Of a stretch of DNA of 38,520 nucleotides, positions 7,492-14,985 are shown piece after piece. Source of the DNA: SIG440 sp045591035 (GTDB lineage: Bacteria > Bacillota > Clostridia > Monoglobales > Monoglobaceae); contig JAZNSG010000061.1 of assembly GCA_045591035.1 (NCBI GenBank), positions 1 to 38,520 of the forward strand. The letters run 5' to 3'. The stretch's first letter is position 1; the number at the start of each line of letters is the position of its first letter. Both the position numbers and the translations under genes were made by a program. The notes beneath the pieces are model-generated. The model ran no database searches, had not been told where the DNA came from, and saw only the letters and a program-made list of their open reading frames with translations.

Positions 7492-8013
7492 TTAAAGAAG
7501 AAGCCATCCCGTCACAATAACTGCAAGAATCATCCCGGTAACATCCGCCACCAAAGCGGACTTCACCGTATGCCTGATGTCTTTTATCCCTATCGCTCCA
7601 AAATAAACAGCAACAGTATAAAAAGTTGTCTCCGTGGATCCCATCATTACCGAAGCTATCTTTCCCGGAGGTGAATCCGCACCAAATCTCTCAAAAATAT
7701 CGTTCACAATAGCAATAGACCCACTCCCCGAAACCGGCCTCAAAAACGCTAAAGGCAAAACCTCACCGGGCATACCCAAAGCCTCCGTAACAGGAGCAAA
7801 AACCCTGCACAACAAATCAACCGTCCCCGACTCACGAAGCATATAAATAGCGACCATAAGCCCCACCAAAGGCGAAACAATTCCAAACATACTCTCAAGT
7901 CCCGACTTAGCTCCCACAGTAAAACTTTCAAACACGTTTACTCTTTTGATAAGTCCAAACCCTACAATTCCAACAATCATCAAAGGCACCGCAAGAATTG
8001 AAACAATCCTCAA
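7492..8013 (-). CDS. spmB: spore maturation protein SpmB
   Basis: A 173-residue multi-pass membrane protein of the nucleoside-recognition/Gate (PF07670) type. Hydrophobic segments span the length, with the conserved RPVSGSGS and MMGSTETTFYT motifs. SpmA and SpmB are needed in Bacillus for normal spore core dehydration and heat resistance. A longer open frame upstream is the out-of-frame shadow of spmA. The start is TTG at 8013, which overlaps the spmA stop as TTGA, giving translational coupling; an AGAGGA site lies about 10 bases upstream. The length fits the Bacillus protein (about 178 residues). It is the last gene of the spoVAD-spoVAE-spmA-spmB run. Confidence 0.92.
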   Translation of the reverse strand: MRIVSILAVPLMIVGIVGFGLIKRVNVFESFTVGAKSGLESMFGIVSPLVGLMVAIYMLRESGTVDLLCRVFAPVTEALGMPGEVLPLAFLRPVSGSGSIAIVNDIFERFGADSPPGKIASVMMGSTETTFYTVAVYFGAIGIKDIRHTVKSALVADVTGMILAVIVTGWLLL

Positions 8014-8594
8014 ATCAACTTGTTCCTCTTTTGAAACAGCTTGGTGGCAATAACCCCAAAAATCAGGGCACAAACACTGCAAATCCACACGGGCACAACT
8101 ACCTCCGAGGGGTTTTGAGCGTCGTACATTTGTCTCATAGCAATTACCGTGGAGGGAATAAGCTGAATAGACGCTGTATTTATGACAACAAACATACACA
8201 TCTCATCAGACGCCACATCTCTCTTGCCATTCACCTTATGAAGCTCTTTCATGGCAGCAATCCCCAAAGGCGTTGCAGCATTTCCCATTCCAAGGATATT
8301 AGCAACCATATTCATAACAATTCCCCGCATAGCCAATGACTTCTCATCAAGATTGGGAAAGATTAATTTCGTAATAGGTCTCAAAACCCTTGCAAACCCA
8401 CGGACAAGTCCCGAATCCTCAGCTATCCTCGCAATCCCTGACCAAAGACACATTGCCCCCAAAAGACCTATACAGGTCTCAACTGCCTGAGCCGCCCCGT
8501 CCAACGCCCCCGCTGTAAGGTTCTCAAGTCTGCCCGTCACCACAGCTGTCACAAACGACAGCACAATCATTCCGCCCCATATTTTGTTCAGCAA
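8010..8594 (-). CDS. spmA: spore maturation protein SpmA
   Basis: A 194-residue membrane protein beginning (M)LNKIWGGM, the family N-terminus, with conserved MGNAATPLGIAAM and NTASIQLIPST motifs and the nucleoside-recognition fold. With SpmB it promotes dehydration of the spore core. The start is TTG at 8594: a perfect GGAGG ends eight bases before it and the length then equals the Bacillus protein. The ATG at 8636 lacks a ribosome site and adds 14 unlike residues. It follows spoVAE after 73 bases with no clear terminator, so it may share the forespore transcript. Confidence 0.93.
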   Translation of the reverse strand: MLNKIWGGMIVLSFVTAVVTGRLENLTAGALDGAAQAVETCIGLLGAMCLWSGIARIAEDSGLVRGFARVLRPITKLIFPNLDEKSLAMRGIVMNMVANILGMGNAATPLGIAAMKELHKVNGKRDVASDEMCMFVVINTASIQLIPSTVIAMRQMYDAQNPSEVVVPVWICSVCALIFGVIATKLFQKRNKLI

Positions 8595-8667
8595 CTTCCA
8601 TTCCTCCAAAATAGCTCTTTTTGAAATACTATTCAAAAGTTCAATGGAATATTTGTCTTGTTGCCTT

Positions 8668-9021
8668 TTATTTTTGTTTTGGCTTGAAAATTATTGCCGC
8701 TAAAAATCCAAAAAACACAGACGCCGCAATTCCACCGGCTGCCGCAGCTGTGCCACCTGAAAATATTCCGACAATTCCCTTTTCATCAATCCCCTTCATA
8801 ACCCCTTTTGCAAGAGTATTGCCAAAACCGACAATTGGCACCGTTGCTCCGGCTCCCCCAATTTCAATCACCTTGTCATAAAGCCCGAACATTCCAAGAA
8901 ACACCCCAACAATCACAAAAAGTGTCAGTATTCGTGCAGGTGTAAGCTTTGTTTTATCCACAAGAACTTGTGCAATGGCACAAATAAGTCCCCCAACCCA
9001 GAATGCATTGAAATATTGCAT
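8668..9021 (-). CDS. spoVAE: stage V sporulation protein AE
   Basis: A 117-residue protein with about four hydrophobic segments, conserved CAIAQVLVDKTKLTPARIL near the N-terminus and GGAGATVPIVGFGN in the middle. It is a component of the SpoVA channel that moves dipicolinic acid and calcium through the forespore inner membrane in sporulation and germination. The ATG at 9021 follows GAAAGGTGG; longer readings upstream are shadows of spoVAD. The gap to the spoVAD stop is 13 bases, consistent with one operon. Confidence 0.93.
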   Translation of the reverse strand: MQYFNAFWVGGLICAIAQVLVDKTKLTPARILTLFVIVGVFLGMFGLYDKVIEIGGAGATVPIVGFGNTLAKGVMKGIDEKGIVGIFSGGTAAAAGGIAASVFFGFLAAIIFKPKQK

Positions 9022-9034
9022 ACTAATCCACCTT

Positions 9035-10051
9035 TCATTCCATATCAGCACAAATGGCAACTGCATGTGCCACCGAGGGAATAGACTCCCCCTGCAAACT
9101 TGACGTAGGGCTAAGCAAAGCCCCTGTTCCAACAAACAAAACCCTGTTTGCCAACCCATTTTTAATCATATCCATAACATATCCGCAAAGGGTAATCGCG
9201 CCACAGCCACAACCCGAACCTCCGGCATGAACATCCTGAGCTTTAAGGTCAAATACCATACAGCCACAGTCGTTATAGTTGTGACTCAGGTCAAGCCCCT
9301 CATCAGCTGCCATTTCTATTGCAATCCCTTTTCCCACGCTCCCCAGGTCTCCCGTCAGAATAAGGTCATAGTCCCGGGGGGTTTGCCCCGTATCCCAGAA
9401 ATGCCGGACCAATGTATCAACAGCAGCAGGAGCCATTGCCGCCCCCATGTTATTTGCATCAGATATCCCTGCATCAACAATCTTCCCCGAGGTGAAATGC
9501 GTAACAAACGGGCCTTTCCCGTCCCGGCTGAGAACAACCGCTCCCGAGCCTGTCACCGTCCACTGCGCCGTAGGTGTCCTTTGTCCGCCATATTCAAGGG
9601 GAGTTCTGTACTGTCTCTCGGCTGTGCAAAAATGACTTGACGTCACCGCCGCCGCACAATTTGCAAACCCTCCGTCAATCATAACCGACGCAAGTCCCAA
9701 AGTCTCTGCCATGGTTGAACAAGCTCCATAAACCCCCAAAAACGGAACTTCAAAATCCCGAAAAGCAAATGTTGAGCTTATGCACTGATTAAGAAGGTCC
9801 CCGGCAAAAAGATACTGGATTTGAGCCACATCAATCCCGGATTTCTCCACAGCCCTGATTAATGCCGCCTTTTGCATCTTGCTCTCGGTCTTTTCCCAGG
9901 TATCCTCGCCCCATTCAGCATCCGCCAAAACACGGTCAAAATACTTTCCAAGGGGACCTTCACCCTCTTTTTTCCCCGCAACAGCCGCCACGCCCAAAAT
10001 ATTTACACCGCGAGACATTTTCACTGTCTGTGCTCCAAGTCGCTTGTCCAT
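9035..10051 (-). CDS. spoVAD: stage V sporulation protein AD
   Basis: A 338-residue thiolase-fold protein. Conserved features include LFAGDLLNQC, FLGVYGACSTMAE, the ERQYRTPLEYGGQRTPTAQWTVTG stretch and a Gly/Cys-rich GGSGCGCGA near the C-terminus. SpoVAD binds dipicolinic acid and is the soluble substrate-binding member of the SpoVA complex at the inner spore membrane. ATG at 10051 is set by GGAGGGAAGCT; a reading that extends upstream crosses an intergenic repeat and is not real. Clostridia usually have spoVAC directly upstream, but here there is only about 70 bases and then repeats. Confidence 0.95.
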   Translation of the reverse strand: MDKRLGAQTVKMSRGVNILGVAAVAGKKEGEGPLGKYFDRVLADAEWGEDTWEKTESKMQKAALIRAVEKSGIDVAQIQYLFAGDLLNQCISSTFAFRDFEVPFLGVYGACSTMAETLGLASVMIDGGFANCAAAVTSSHFCTAERQYRTPLEYGGQRTPTAQWTVTGSGAVVLSRDGKGPFVTHFTSGKIVDAGISDANNMGAAMAPAAVDTLVRHFWDTGQTPRDYDLILTGDLGSVGKGIAIEMAADEGLDLSHNYNDCGCMVFDLKAQDVHAGGSGCGCGAITLCGYVMDMIKNGLANRVLFVGTGALLSPTSSLQGESIPSVAHAVAICADME

Positions 10052-10089
10052 AGCTTCCCTCCGTTCTTTTTTTCTATCTTTATTATCTG

Positions 10090-10119
10090 TATTATCAGCA
10101 ATTTTTATAAAAATATTCT
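10090..10119 (-). promoter_or_regulatory. candidate sigma-G-type promoter of spoVAD
   Basis: On the minus strand AGAATA (10114-10119), a 17-bp gap and GATAATA (10090-10096) resemble the forespore sigma-G consensus TGAATA / CATACTA. The placement suits a spoVA operon, but the match is partial. Confidence 0.35.
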
Positions 10120-10122
10120 GTT

Positions 10123-10262
10123 GAATCTCAGGAGATTCTTCACTCCGTTCAGAACGACACCTCAACCCCCTTATCATTCCGAGGTAAGCGTCAGCGACGA
10201 GGAATCTCAAGAGATTCTTCACTGCGTTCAGAATGACAGCGGGGGGCAGTTCAGAATGACAC
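10123..10262. repeat. dispersed intergenic repeat, tandem partial copies
   Basis: A head-to-tail array of a common bacterial intergenic repeat. One short copy lies at 10123-10158, a longer copy at 10173-10237 (TCATTCCGAGG ... GAATCTC ... TTCAGAATGACA) and a terminal fragment at 10248-10262. Internal arms such as GAATCTC/GAGATTC form hairpins. An inverted copy of about 87 bases lies at 12732-12818. It fills most of the gene-free stretch upstream of spoVAD. Confidence 0.8.
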
Positions 10263-10295
10263 CACGCAAGGCTTAGCGTGGTTTTCGTCATACAA

Positions 10296-10321
10296 AAAAG
10301 AGAGCCCGTAGGCTCTCTTTT
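10296..10321 (-). terminator. terminator of the secreted-protein gene
   Basis: An 11-bp stem (10296-10306 with 10311-10321), tetraloop, and a six-T tract on the minus strand, 22 bases after the stop codon. Confidence 0.9.
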
Positions 10322-10342
10322 AGAATTTATCTAATTTTAAAA

Positions 10343-12229
10343 TTAGAAAAGATCTGTGATATCCATTGCAGTGTAAACCTTACTGTTGTAGGCTACAGTA
10401 TCAAACTTGCTTTGAACTCTATTCAAAGGATATCCATTTGTGATAGTATCCCACATATAAAGCATAACTTTACCGCCTGCGTTAATGCTGTCTTCGCTAA
10501 CAGTGATTGCTACTTTACCATCTGATGTAACATCAGCTGTAGCATAACCCATATCAACAAGGATATCGTTGCTGTTATAAACTGCTACAATAGGTGTCAT
10601 TGAAGTATCAGTAGGAGCTACATTAAGGTTAACTGTGTATGTGCCGCCTGACTTTGAAACATCGCCTGCAATTGCAGTTTTTTCAAGAACCTGAAGGTTG
10701 TCGATAAACCATTCGCCACTTCCAGTATACTTAAATGTAATCTCGTTTAACCAGCCCCAGTTTGAAGCACCTTGTCCAGTTCCGCTTGCTTTGATTTCAC
10801 CATCACCAACAAGTACAAATGGGTCATCTGAACCCTTTTCTTTGCAATAAAGTTTGGTGTAAATCGGGGGATCCGCAGAAGCTCCGCCGGCTCTTGTGCA
10901 GCGAACATCAATCTTGTAGGTGTACCACTTGCCTGCTTTTGCAGCATCTGCCGGAATAATTATTAAACCTGTATCTCTCTTCATAGTACCAGTGTTATGA
11001 TAAGGACCTGTGTACCAAATCGAGAGGTTTGCATCTGCGCTATTGTTGTAAACGTCAACCAAAATGGTCATTTCGTCATTAAGGTCAATACTGGAGAAGC
11101 TTGCCTTACTACCAGTCGCTCCCGTCATACCATTCGTTATCTTCATATAGGAGTTATCACCGGATGTAACACGAGTGCACAAACCACTATCAGACTCAAG
11201 CATCGAGGTGCCTACTGTTTCCATATCATAGGTAACATGAACGCCATCAAATATACCGGGTTCTTCGTTATAGAAGAATACGTTGTCTATGTTATACTCT
11301 GTCAGCAAGTATTCCTGCTTTGAAACACCCCAAGCGGGAACATAGTATGTTGCAGCGTTTGTTGTACACATATCCGTAAGATCATCAATATATTCAGCAT
11401 TACCCCAAACACTATTTGCAGCATTAAGACCAAAAGATATGGCTTTATTCACCTGGTTTGCAGTTATTTTGTAATCTTCACCATAGGTAAGAAGAGTATA
11501 TTCGTTGCTGCCCTCAGCCTTTTTCCAAACCTTAACATTATCCTTAAGCTGGTCAACGGTGTTTGAACCGCTGTTAAAGTAGGCTCTGTTGCCTTCGTCA
11601 ACAGTTACCTTAAAGGTGTTGGTTTCACCATTGGGCATAGTCAATGGGTTGAATATGATAGATGCATATCTGTCAATTTTCATATCAGTAGAGTTAACTA
11701 CTCCGCCACTGGTTCCTCCATTACCCATTCCTGAGCCTGCACGGAAACCTACTTCTAAACCCATAAGGTTTTCAACTGCCATAGCATCAAATTCTAGTGT
11801 CCATTTTCTGGGACGATAAACACTGTCAACTGCTGAAGACAGTTTGCCGTAAGCATCACCCCAGCCTGCCGAAAAGGCTGTTCCGCCAAAAGTCGTCAGG
11901 AGAGTAAGCTGATCCGGATAGCTTCCGCTTTCAGGGGGTAACACAGCGAAGTGTTCATCATTGTATTCTGGGAACTTAAGCTTAAGAGCACCATCAACAA
12001 TGTCAACTTCTCCGCCGTTTGAGCCAGCACCTGTAGGATTTGCGAGAACGGAAGAAGCCTCGTCCCACAATTTGCCATCTTCGTCTGTGTCTTCAGTAAC
12101 ATTGAAGTCTTCTGAGAACAGAAGTCTTGCAGATTGAGTAGTAGATGTGGGAAGTGTAGCACTGGCAGGCATAACAAGCACGGATGCAAGCATGCAAACT
12201 GCAAGTGCAATACTTAAAATCTTTTTCAT
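10343..12229 (-). CDS. secreted protein with lectin/LamG-like domains
   Basis: A 628-residue exported protein. Residues 1-25 are a classical signal peptide ending Ala-Ser-Ala. The mature part looks all-beta. It has an N-terminal domain with FSEDFNV and Trp-rich strands, a second jelly-roll-like domain near 300-520 (VTYDMETVG, WYTYKIDV, GEWFIDNLQVLE) of the type seen around carbohydrate-binding modules, and a short Ig-like C-terminal domain (VNLNVAPTDTSMTPIVAVYN). No catalytic motif or cell-wall anchor is seen, so polysaccharide binding is an inference. ATG at 12229 follows AAGGAGG. It has a long, hairpin-rich leader and its own terminator, and is bracketed by repeats. Confidence 0.85.
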   Translation of the reverse strand: MKKILSIALAVCMLASVLVMPASATLPTSTTQSARLLFSEDFNVTEDTDEDGKLWDEASSVLANPTGAGSNGGEVDIVDGALKLKFPEYNDEHFAVLPPESGSYPDQLTLLTTFGGTAFSAGWGDAYGKLSSAVDSVYRPRKWTLEFDAMAVENLMGLEVGFRAGSGMGNGGTSGGVVNSTDMKIDRYASIIFNPLTMPNGETNTFKVTVDEGNRAYFNSGSNTVDQLKDNVKVWKKAEGSNEYTLLTYGEDYKITANQVNKAISFGLNAANSVWGNAEYIDDLTDMCTTNAATYYVPAWGVSKQEYLLTEYNIDNVFFYNEEPGIFDGVHVTYDMETVGTSMLESDSGLCTRVTSGDNSYMKITNGMTGATGSKASFSSIDLNDEMTILVDVYNNSADANLSIWYTGPYHNTGTMKRDTGLIIIPADAAKAGKWYTYKIDVRCTRAGGASADPPIYTKLYCKEKGSDDPFVLVGDGEIKASGTGQGASNWGWLNEITFKYTGSGEWFIDNLQVLEKTAIAGDVSKSGGTYTVNLNVAPTDTSMTPIVAVYNSNDILVDMGYATADVTSDGKVAITVSEDSINAGGKVMLYMWDTITNGYPLNRVQSKFDTVAYNSKVYTAMDITDLF

Positions 12230-12255
12230 TGTTTTTTTCCTCCTTATTAGAGATT

Positions 12256-12273
12256 CATCAATTTGAATTGATG
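12256..12273 (-). promoter_or_regulatory. inverted repeat just upstream of the ribosome site
   Basis: An 18-base inverted repeat with 8-bp arms (CATCAATT/AATTGATG) and a two-base centre. It lies 27 bases before the start of the secreted-protein gene. It could be an RNA hairpin near the ribosome site or a repressor operator. Confidence 0.4.
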
Positions 12274-12349
12274 TTAATTTATGCATTAAACCCCAAACAA
12301 GATAACGCCAAATAGACTTTTTGCCCTCGTTTTACCAAAAATTTTCAAA

Positions 12350-12480
12350 TTCTGCTAAAGAGGAATTTCCTCAATGGGATGAAAGCAGAACCCACAAATC
12401 ATGGTAATCTGGTGGCACAAAGCCTTTTTGAGACAGGGTTGCCCCTGCACTTACGTCATTTCCTTTGAGATGTAAGCATC
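12350..12480 (-). other. candidate structured leader RNA
   Basis: Upstream of the secreted-protein gene the minus strand carries several hairpins in about 130 bases: GATG/CATC (12469-12480), CAGGG-GCAA-CCCTG with a GNRA tetraloop (12434-12447), and a two-level stem TTCTGCT/AGCAGAA (12350-12390) enclosing GAGGA/TCCTC. It has no open frame. I could not match it to a known riboswitch class; the density of hairpins and the GNRA loop suggest a regulated leader. Confidence 0.4.
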
Positions 12481-12510
12481 TTTATGTATGAAAGATGAAT
12501 TTTATATACA

Positions 12511-12586
12511 CATTGATTTTTTTAAAATCAATGGTATTTGCAATTTTTTAGGTGTCGTTTTATTTTCCACTTTTTTGAAAAAGTGG
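12511..12586. repeat. two AT-rich hairpins in the gene-free stretch
   Basis: A perfect 10-bp stem with a 3-base loop at 12511-12533 and a 9-bp stem CCACTTTTT/AAAAAGTGG at 12567-12586. Neither is followed by a convincing T-tract. The second resembles hairpins common in Clostridia intergenic repeats. No gene is seen from 12287 to 12834. Confidence 0.5.
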
Positions 12587-12612
12587 AGCAAAAACTGTTG
12601 TCGTTCTGAACA

Positions 12613-12727
12613 ATGTAGGGTACGGCATTTATGACGTACCGACAACGGAATGTCGGATGTATCCCTCAGTCTCGGCACAACCGAGACAGCTCCCTTTAGG
12701 CAAGGGAGCCACTGCCATTCCCTACAT
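12613..12727. repeat. 115-bp MITE-like element with nested hairpins
   Basis: Terminal inverted repeats ATGTAGGG (12613-12620) and CCCTACAT (12720-12727) enclose four successive hairpins: around GTACGGCA/GACGTAC, CCGACA/TGTCGG, CTCGG/CCGAG and CTCCCTT/AAGGGAG. Similar elements are frequent between genes of Oscillospiraceae-like genomes (from memory, not searched). Confidence 0.65.
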
Positions 12728-12731
12728 CTTC

Positions 12732-12818
12732 TCATTCTGAACTGCCCCCGCTGTCATTCTGAGCGCAGTGAAGAATCTCCTGGGATTCCTCGTCGCTGGC
12801 GCTTTCCTCGGAATGACA
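12732..12818. repeat. inverted copy of the dispersed repeat
   Basis: About 87 bases that match, in reverse orientation and at roughly 90 percent by eye, the array at 10173-10262, including the C-rich joint and the second TTCAGAATGA half. The two copies form an inverted pair bracketing the secreted-protein gene. Confidence 0.8.
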
Positions 12819-12834
12819 TGGATCAATAATACAT

Positions 12835-14064
12835 TTATGCAAAGAAGTATCCACCCATACCATGAATAACTTTTCCACTCTTGTAATATTCTTTCAGAGT
12901 ACGTTCAAGACTGGTGTTTTCAGGCAGAGTGTCCAGTTTTTCAAGGACTTTATCGTCGTCATCTATCAAGAACACAAAATAGAAAACACTCAAGCCATCA
13001 CTTTTCAATGTGAATGGGTTAAACCTTTTGCAAAACTTCGATATATTCTTATCCTCACCCAAAAGGGTAACAAGCTGTGGATTGCAAAGCCATGACGCAC
13101 AATGGAAGCACTTGTAATCATAATCAGGATAATATTTTTTCAAGAATTCCTTTGTTTCAGCAATTGTTTCGTCAATCACCTCAGGACTGAGCTTTCCTCC
13201 GGTTCGTGGGATATGAAGTCCGACAATATTGTCGCCCGAAGAAACGATTCTCTTCCATTTGGCTTTTGAAAGCTTTACCTTGTCACGTTCAACAAGTCCG
13301 GTATCTTTGTTATAGGGATAGCCGAGCCAAGCGTCATCGGTCTCTTCAATTTCTGCATGGTATGAGCCTTCTTCGTCTTCATACAAATATGAACCGAGAA
13401 CCATACCGTCTCTGTGAACATCAATACCTTCAGCCAGGGAGATTACCTCACCTTTATCATTTCTGAAGATGGATATGTTCTCTATCTTCAGGTTAATTTC
13501 AATCTCAAGTCGATTTATGCGGAACAGCTTTCCGTCTGTGTTATACTGGAACCATCCAAGAAGATGATAGCCGGGTTTTCCCTCGTGTCTGACCATATAC
13601 TCAGTCACGCCGCATTCAAACACATTCAGTGTATTGTCAATAATTTCTTTTGGCAAATTTCTTTTTGTCAAAAGTTCATAGCAATAGTCGATAGGATAAA
13701 GGGCAGCCAGCCCGCAAAGCATATCGTATTCAAGCTCTTCGTCGGGATTAGACGCTTTCGGGCGTTCAAAACTTCGAAGGTCTTCCATAACGGTCTTTCT
13801 TTCTTTAAGAGTATAACACAAAAGCATAAGCAGTCTTGAAAGAGGCTCATTCTTAGAAACCCTTTCAGCTACATCCTTATACAAGTCAAGATATGTATTC
13901 AATATACCGTATTTTTCGTGGAGATTATCATAATACGCTCCATCCAAAAGAGGGCATCCGTTTTTGTCAAAATCTGACATAGCTTCATCAAATATCTCAT
14001 TCCAGCGTTCAGGCCATTTCTTGCAGCCAACAGCTTCCATAAGGGATTCGAGTGTATATGCCAT
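12835..14064 (-). CDS. NAT_N/GNAT_C-type acyltransferase, copy A
   Basis: A 409-residue cytosolic protein. An N-terminal helical domain (1-150, TLESLMEAVGC) precedes a mixed alpha/beta C-terminal half. The C-terminal block has GLHIPRTGG, CASWLCNPQLVTLLGEDKNISKF and KRFNPF, which match the pattern I know for 'acyltransferase domain-containing' proteins (NAT_N plus GNAT-like GNAT_C Pfam domains). Such enzymes are predicted to use acyl-CoA, with unknown acceptors. The ATG follows AGAGGAAAC and lies one base after the stop of the upstream creatininase gene, so the two are translationally linked. It is paralogous to the gene at 14986-16212, with a 44-base identical DNA block in the 5' part and the same C-terminal HGMGGYFFA. 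Confidence 0.8.
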   Translation of the reverse strand: MAYTLESLMEAVGCKKWPERWNEIFDEAMSDFDKNGCPLLDGAYYDNLHEKYGILNTYLDLYKDVAERVSKNEPLSRLLMLLCYTLKERKTVMEDLRSFERPKASNPDEELEYDMLCGLAALYPIDYCYELLTKRNLPKEIIDNTLNVFECGVTEYMVRHEGKPGYHLLGWFQYNTDGKLFRINRLEIEINLKIENISIFRNDKGEVISLAEGIDVHRDGMVLGSYLYEDEEGSYHAEIEETDDAWLGYPYNKDTGLVERDKVKLSKAKWKRIVSSGDNIVGLHIPRTGGKLSPEVIDETIAETKEFLKKYYPDYDYKCFHCASWLCNPQLVTLLGEDKNISKFCKRFNPFTLKSDGLSVFYFVFLIDDDDKVLEKLDTLPENTSLERTLKEYYKSGKVIHGMGGYFFA

Positions 14065-14065
14065 T

Positions 14066-14932
14066 CTAGTTTCCTCTCTTTCTTTTTGCTTCAAGTTCGG
14101 CAAGTACCTCATCGTCCTTAAATACCTTAAAGGATTTTGCCGCACTTTCTGCCGCAAGTCTGATTGCCGCTTTGCCTATTCTTTCATTGCAACCATAAGG
14201 GTCGTCTGCAGAATACGCATTCGGATAGTTAAGGCTCCAGTTGGGAAATTGGAATCCCGCCTGGGTAAGGTGGTCTGTGAGATGACGGTGCTTTCCGTCT
14301 TCAATGCCAAGTCTGTCAAGGTGCACATTTTCGGGACAAATGCCCATCAAAAGCGCAGTTTCACCCATACAAGCATGGCCAATTATCATTTTTTCTTCGT
14401 GATACTTAATAAGAAGTTCCTCATCCTCGACCTCTAGTTCGGGTATTGAACCGCTGCCTTTTTCAAGAAGGATTTCTGCCATCAAGTGAGGAGCAGGTAA
14501 TGTAATATCCAGATAAACAAACAGATAGTCATGAGGTCTGTTCATTCTGCATCTTTGAAAGGCTTCAATCAACGGACGATTTCCGCCGTGACCGTTAAGA
14601 AGAATAATTTTTTTGAAACCATTTCGTGAAATCTCTCTGCAAAGCTCGTCAAGAAGCTGAAGACCCAATTCAAAGGACAGTGTGATTGTTCCATCGGGCA
14701 TTATGTACTCACTTCCGGGCATATCACCGAATATATGATCCGGGAATACGCAGACGGTTTCAAGCTGGGATGCTCTGTATGCTATATTACTAGCTTCGAT
14801 TATATCTGCACCCAAAGGCAGGTGAAGTCCATGCTTCTCAACGCAACCCATGGGTATAACACAAGTTCCTTTAGAGGCTTCTCTCAGCTCAGCCAGTGTT
14901 TCTGATGTTCTGTAAAGCCATCTTGTCTCCAT
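14066..14932 (-). CDS. creatininase-family amidohydrolase, copy A
   Basis: A 288-residue enzyme of the creatininase family (PF02633), which cleaves or rearranges amides and lactams with two metals. Expected ligands are present: Glu32 and His34 in GCVEKHGLHLPLG, Asp43, the NGHGGN motif with His115, and Glu191 in MGETA. Family members include creatinine amidohydrolase, flavin-pathway ArfB and the mycofactocin peptidase MftE, so the substrate cannot be named. It is the first gene of module A; its start follows a weak GGGAG site 53 bases after copy B of the acyltransferase. The first 18 residues are identical to copy B. Confidence 0.88.
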   Translation of the reverse strand: METRWLYRTSETLAELREASKGTCVIPMGCVEKHGLHLPLGADIIEASNIAYRASQLETVCVFPDHIFGDMPGSEYIMPDGTITLSFELGLQLLDELCREISRNGFKKIILLNGHGGNRPLIEAFQRCRMNRPHDYLFVYLDITLPAPHLMAEILLEKGSGSIPELEVEDEELLIKYHEEKMIIGHACMGETALLMGICPENVHLDRLGIEDGKHRHLTDHLTQAGFQFPNWSLNYPNAYSADDPYGCNERIGKAAIRLAAESAAKSFKVFKDDEVLAELEAKRKRGN

Positions 14933-14985
14933 AGATATTTCTCCCTTAAAAAATTTTCTAAAATCTTACGCCACTTCTACAAATG

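Noticed and set aside
8013..8199. N-terminal extension of spmB from 8199
   Set aside because: It is the out-of-frame shadow of spmA; the overlapping TTG at 8013 restores family length.
10052..10291. N-terminal extension of spoVAD
   Set aside because: The extension is the translation of a dispersed intergenic repeat; a good ribosome site and ATG are at 10051.
12350..12480. c-di-GMP-I riboswitch
   Set aside because: On the plus strand ACAAAGCC and GGGTTGCC recall the consensus, but order and spacing do not fit on either strand and the plus orientation leads to no gene.
12502..12735. A 77-codon minus-strand open frame
   Set aside because: It is translated from the MITE-like repeat and flanking hairpins.
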